Assembly (NCBI GenBank): GCA_017648525.1
Contig: JAGCIP010000052.1
Coordinates: forward strand, 1-25,660
DNA: 25,660 nucleotides
DNA from: Clostridia bacterium
GTDB lineage: Bacteria; Bacillota; Clostridia; Christensenellales; Borkfalkiaceae
Reading direction: 5' to 3'
Positions 23,840 through 25,660 of the stretch are shown here, in pieces. The notes under the pieces were generated by a model. The model worked only from the letters and a program-made list of their open reading frames with translations. It searched no databases and was not told the origin of the DNA. Numbering within the stretch: position 1 is the stretch's first letter; every line of letters starts with the position of its first letter. A program made the translations under genes and the position numbers.

Positions 23840-23915
23840 ATATGTTGACCGTATGCGTACTTGACGGTAAAAATTAAATAAAAATTATAATTTATATATT
23901 TTGGAGGAACAAACT

Positions 23916-24911
23916 ATGGCATTAGTAAACTCAAAGAAAATGTTCGAACAAGCCTATAAAAACGGCTATGCAATCGGTGCATTTAACGTAAACAACATGG
24001 AAATCGTTCAAGGTATTACCGAAGCTTGTAAAGAAGAAAAAGCTCCCGTAATCCTTCAAGTTAGTAAAGGCGCAAGAGCATACGCTAACCACACCTATCT
24101 CGTTAAACTCGTAGAAGCTGCGGTTATCGAATGCCCCGATATTCCTATCGTTCTTCACCTCGACCACGGCCCCGACTTCGAAACTTGTAAAGCAGTTATC
24201 GACGGCGGTTTCACTTCTGTTATGATTGACGGAAGTCACCTTCCTTTTGAAGAAAATATCGCTCTTACCAAGAAAGTTGTTGACTACGCTCACGACGTTG
24301 CTGCTCGTGGCAGATACATCACCGTTGAAGGTGAACTTGGTACTTTGGCTGGTATTGAAGACGACGTTAAAGTTGAACACGGCGCAGAAAGCTACACCAA
24401 ACCCGAAGAAGTTATCGAATTCGTTACACGTACAGGCGTTGACAGCTTAGCAATCGCTATCGGTACTTCACACGGTGCATATAAATTCAAACCCGAACAA
24501 TGCACCAGAAACGAAAAAGGTATTCTCGTTCCTCCGGCTCTCCGGTTCGACATCTTAGAAGAAGTTTCAAAGAAACTCCCAGGTTTCCCGATTGTATTAC
24601 ACGGTTCTTCTTCTGTTCCCCAAGAATACGTTAAGATGGTAAACGAAAACGGCGGTAAAATGCCTGATGCTATCGGTGTTCCTGAAGAACAATTAAGAAA
24701 AGCTGCTGAACTTTCAGTTTGCAAAATCAATATCGACTCTGACTTAAGACTTGCTATGACTGGTACTGTTAGAAAGTTCTACAACGAACACCCCGACAAG
24801 TTCGACCCCAGAGAATACTTAAAACCCGCTCGTGCAAACATTAAAGAAATCGTTAGACACAAACTTATCAACGTTCTTGGTTGTGCTGGCAAAGCAGACG
24901 AATGCAAATAA
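23916..24911 (+). CDS. fba: Class II fructose-bisphosphate aldolase
   Basis: Zn-dependent glycolytic aldolase cleaving fructose 1,6-bisphosphate, cytosolic. The start at ATG 23916 follows GGAGG with 8-nt spacing; the in-frame TTG at 23901 overlaps the ribosome binding site. The 331-residue product has HLDHGPDFETC (Asp83 catalytic, His84 Zn), VEGELG, the Zn-binding His in GTSHGAYKF, and the HGSSS phosphate/Zn loop. It has a strong codon bias and a strong terminator, as expected for an abundant enzyme. Some class II aldolases of this type use tagatose bisphosphate, but the fructose enzyme is the simplest call beside gap. Confidence 0.96.
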   Translation: MALVNSKKMFEQAYKNGYAIGAFNVNNMEIVQGITEACKEEKAPVILQVSKGARAYANHTYLVKLVEAAVIECPDIPIVLHLDHGPDFETCKAVIDGGFTSVMIDGSHLPFEENIALTKKVVDYAHDVAARGRYITVEGELGTLAGIEDDVKVEHGAESYTKPEEVIEFVTRTGVDSLAIAIGTSHGAYKFKPEQCTRNEKGILVPPALRFDILEEVSKKLPGFPIVLHGSSSVPQEYVKMVNENGGKMPDAIGVPEEQLRKAAELSVCKINIDSDLRLAMTGTVRKFYNEHPDKFDPREYLKPARANIKEIVRHKLINVLGCAGKADECK

Positions 24912-24927
24912 TTTGACTTGATAATTT

Positions 24928-24966
24928 AAAAGTCCTTAACCGATTTGGTTAAGGACTTTTTTTGTT
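24928..24966 (+). terminator. Terminator of fba
   Basis: Perfect 14-bp stem (24928-24941 with 24947-24960) with a GATTT loop, followed by a run of T. It is probably usable by the convergent lipoprotein gene as well. Confidence 0.95.
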
Positions 24967-24978
24967 TGTGTTCCCTTA

Positions 24979-25660
24979 TTACATCATTAGTAAAAGCAAT
25001 ATGCTTATCTTTTGAGTTAATATTTCGCTCTTTTTAGTATTTTCTTCATAGAATTCCCTAATATGTTGAAATAGCCCAGTAATAAATGTGTTTTCCAAAT
25101 CTTGATATGCCGTCATTACCTGACTTATTTCATCAAAGTGTTCATCATCCGCTAACGCTTTATAAATTTCTTCTATCTCATTTTTAAGGGCAAAATATTC
25201 GTTAATAACGTTGCGCTTTTCTATCATTAGTTCCAATGTGTCATCTGCACCCAAATCTATTTTATCAATTTTTTCATAAATTTTATCTGCAAGTTCTTTA
25301 ACTATTTTTTGAGAACGACTTATTTTTATTATAAAATTATTCGTTGTCTTTTTTAATTGAGTAGTAACTGCACCACAATTTATTTCACCATTATCTAAAA
25401 CTAAAATCAACTCTAGTTTATCGTTAAAATAAGCATTTATAATTCCAACGCCAGCGTCGCCTTTATCACCTTTTTCACCAGCGTCGCCCTTATCTCCTTT
25501 TTCACCACGAATACTTTCAAGCCACTCTTCGTAAGTTAAGGGCGTTTCGCCTTTTTCTGCTACGTAATCCGCATAAACAGTATATATACTTTTAGTGCTT
25601 TTAGTAAAATCGTCTATTTCTCCGCTATCTTTTCCGCTACAAGCAACCGCAAAACAAGAT
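24979..25660 (-). CDS. Lipoprotein with collagen-like segment, 5' end cut by window edge
   Basis: The frame stays open to the right edge, so the TTG at 25410 is not the start. The visible beginning is the end of a signal peptide with lipobox F-A-V-A-C (Cys near residue 7 of the visible part), then GKDSGEIDDF. Next come the PLTYEEWLESIRG linker that often precedes Firmicutes collagen-like tracts, and a short Gly-X-Y run (GEKGDKGDAGEKGDKGDAG). After a small beta segment (IINAYFNDKLELILVLDNG), residues corresponding to about 25370-24990 are charged and helical, probably a coiled coil. The protein ends in the hydrophobic ISILLLLMM. The function is unknown; it is probably surface-exposed. Confidence 0.82.
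   Translation of the reverse strand, partial: SCFAVACSGKDSGEIDDFTKSTKSIYTVYADYVAEKGETPLTYEEWLESIRGEKGDKGDAGEKGDKGDAGVGIINAYFNDKLELILVLDNGEINCGAVTTQLKKTTNNFIIKISRSQKIVKELADKIYEKIDKIDLGADDTLELMIEKRNVINEYFALKNEIEEIYKALADDEHFDEISQVMTAYQDLENTFITGLFQHIREFYEENTKKSEILTQKISILLLLMM
25444..25500 (-). repeat. Short collagen-like tandem repeat
   Basis: Two imperfect 27-nt units, each encoding Gly-Asp-Lys-Gly-Asp-Ala-Gly followed by two more residues, form the Gly-X-Y tract of the right-edge lipoprotein. Confidence 0.75.

Noticed and set aside
23931..24380. 149-residue minus-strand frame
   Set aside because: It is antisense to the aldolase gene; its Phe/Asn/Val-rich composition mirrors the strong codon bias of fba.
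25444..25500. CRISPR-like or satellite repeat
   Set aside because: The repeat is in frame and encodes Gly-X-Y triplets of a lipoprotein; there are no spacers.
1..25660. tRNA, rRNA, insertion sequence or CRISPR array
   Set aside because: I looked for transposase motifs, tRNA-like cloverleaf/TTCGA cores, rRNA conserved stretches and regularly spaced repeats and saw none that held up.

Overview
The window looks like low-GC Firmicutes DNA, most probably from an uncultured gut-type Clostridia. The reasons are the SCIFF precursor/maturase pair (a system known almost only from Clostridia), Clostridia-like sigma-A promoters with 17-bp spacers and AGGAGG-type ribosome binding sites, abundant intrinsic terminators, a glycine riboswitch, and BspA-type leucine-rich-repeat and collagen-like lipoproteins. 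Nothing in the window looks like an insertion sequence, prophage, CRISPR array, rRNA or tRNA.

Layout. (1) 1-4910: a large BspA-like lipoprotein cut by the left edge, a YkgJ/FliB-type CxxxCC metal-cluster protein and a small orphan protein with its own strong promoter. (2) 4949-6627: a secreted lipoprotein on the minus strand, preceded by a 222-nt leader. The leader starts at a good promoter, folds into a long rod and ends in an intrinsic terminator that abuts the ribosome binding site; this is the best candidate here for an undescribed regulatory RNA. (3) 6743-8440: an alanine/glycine:sodium symporter under a glycine riboswitch with a terminator. (4) 8481-9480: a cysteine-synthase-like PLP enzyme with its own promoter. 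(5) 9489-12471: scfA (53-codon SCIFF precursor), an internal terminator, scfB (radical SAM/SPASM maturase), and a translationally coupled Orn/Lys/Arg decarboxylase-family gene. An M20 peptidase gene diverges from scfA. (6) 13982-20990: a tight same-strand run arsR, uvrC, HAD phosphatase, lon, engB, alpha/beta hydrolase, linking DNA repair, proteolysis and ribosome assembly, closed by a terminator at 13949-13984. (7) 21089-21247: a small hydrophobic Asn/Cys-rich protein. (8) 21484-24966: gap, an M29 aminopeptidase and, divergently, fba, each with its own promoter; gap and fba are glycolytic housekeeping genes. (9) 24979-25660: a collagen-like lipoprotein cut by the right edge.

Overall this is a mostly chromosomal housekeeping segment. 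Its less ordinary parts are the SCIFF ranthipeptide locus, the structured leader RNA, dyad-symmetric elements around arsR and uvrC, and a set of fast-evolving surface lipoproteins. All assignments come from reading the sequence; no database or folding program was run.
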